64,000 nucleotides of DNA from Clostridia bacterium. Its GTDB lineage: Bacteria > Bacillota > Clostridia > Lachnospirales > Anaerotignaceae. The notes beneath the pieces were generated by a model. That model was not told where the DNA came from, ran no database searches, and saw nothing but the letters and a program-made list of their open reading frames with translations. How positions within the stretch are numbered: the stretch's first letter is position 1; every line of letters starts with the position of its first letter. This document shows, piece after piece, positions 63,653 through 64,000 of this stretch. The translations under genes and the position numbers were made by a program. The stretch covers positions 121,460 through 185,459 of the forward strand of contig JALCQR010000006.1 in NCBI GenBank assembly GCA_022651385.1. The letters are read 5' to 3'.

Positions 63653-63946
63653 TCATAAATTTTTAAATACGTCTTTAATGTCAATTCGTTTATATGTATT
63701 AGTATCTATACAAACAATTCCCTTTCCACATTTTTCAATAAAATGCTTCATCTTTACACACCAACCATATGTTTTCTTATATCCATCATTGTGGTTTCTA
63801 ACAGGAGGAAAATATTTTTTAATATATTTTTTAATTAAATCATTACGAAAAATATAAATCCTTTTATGTTTAGTGCATATTGCGAAGCTAAACGGCCGGA
63901 TTTGCGGAGCAAAACGGTCGCATTCCGTTTCTGAACAGCCGAATTG
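63653..63946 (-). CDS. Truncated or rearranged ORF at the right edge
   Basis: An open frame of 97 codons after a TAG ends with RIDIKDVFKNL and a stop. The C-terminal 70 residues (from KHKRIYIFRNDLIKKY) have normal AT-rich phage codons. The N-terminal third is GC-rich and has no start codon until an internal ATG. It may be a gene whose 5' end was replaced by foreign DNA, or whose true start lies elsewhere. Not recognised. Confidence 0.4.
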   Translation of the reverse strand, partial: QFGCSETECDRFAPQIRPFSFAICTKHKRIYIFRNDLIKKYIKKYFPPVRNHNDGYKKTYGWCVKMKHFIEKCGKGIVCIDTNTYKRIDIKDVFKNL

Positions 63947-64000
63947 CTACCAGTCTGTGTAATCTAATCCTTATAATGATAGTAGCCATCTCAGGGATGG

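Overview
The window is AT-rich, low-GC Gram-positive chromosome. A sigG start at the left edge, spoIIM and a SpoVB-type flippase mark it as an endospore former. [4Fe-4S] oxidoreductases, frequent TTG starts and the repertoire (crh-whiA-rapZ, hprK, ppaC with CBS/DRTGG domains) fit an anaerobe of the class Clostridia. I cannot name a genus.

Regions. (1) 1-7,105: partial sigG, a decayed fruK (1-phosphofructokinase), an aldo/keto reductase plus flavodoxin/ferredoxin pair, a metallo-beta-lactamase-fold protein with a PAP2 phosphatase, and mgtE behind a structured leader that holds a 35-codon upstream ORF. (2) 7,146-14,063, minus strand: crh-like, whiA, rapZ, murB, a ROK protein, hprK and uvrC, a cell-envelope and carbon-control cluster. 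(3) 14,168-19,762: a SpoVB-like flippase, then an eroded quaternary-amine-type locus: a PAS/Fis-HTH regulator without an AAA+ domain, a truncated BCCT transporter and two CoA-transferase paralogues behind a consensus sigma-54 promoter with three upstream palindromes. (4) 19,862-26,299, minus strand: polA-coaE-lytic transglycosylase-lipoprotein-galT-like, tightly spaced. (5) 26.4-46.7 kb: mixed housekeeping genes (aroC, spoIIM, xerD, apbE, iclR, xpt, ppaC), glycosyltransferases with VTT membrane proteins, and a two-component system with an EamA transporter.

(6) 46,897 to the right edge: a prophage interrupts the chromosome next to the last 36 codons of gap (glyceraldehyde-3-phosphate dehydrogenase). 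Its late genes run leftward on the minus strand: small terminase, large terminase, portal, MuF, scaffold, capsid, head-tail connectors, tail tube, tail chaperones, tape measure, Dit, tail endopeptidase, fibre genes and holin, i.e. a siphovirus. A plus-strand moron-like gene and a serine recombinase with its own promoter sit between the terminase subunits, and an HNH homing endonuclease sits between MuF and scaffold. No endolysin is visible, and the large terminase lacks a normal start codon.

The most interesting items are the sigma-54/AAA-less-regulator locus, the mgtE leader, the HPr-like protein with Asp at the catalytic His position beside a dead fruK, and the prophage in gap with its modified terminase region. 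All family calls come from reading motifs; no database search was run.
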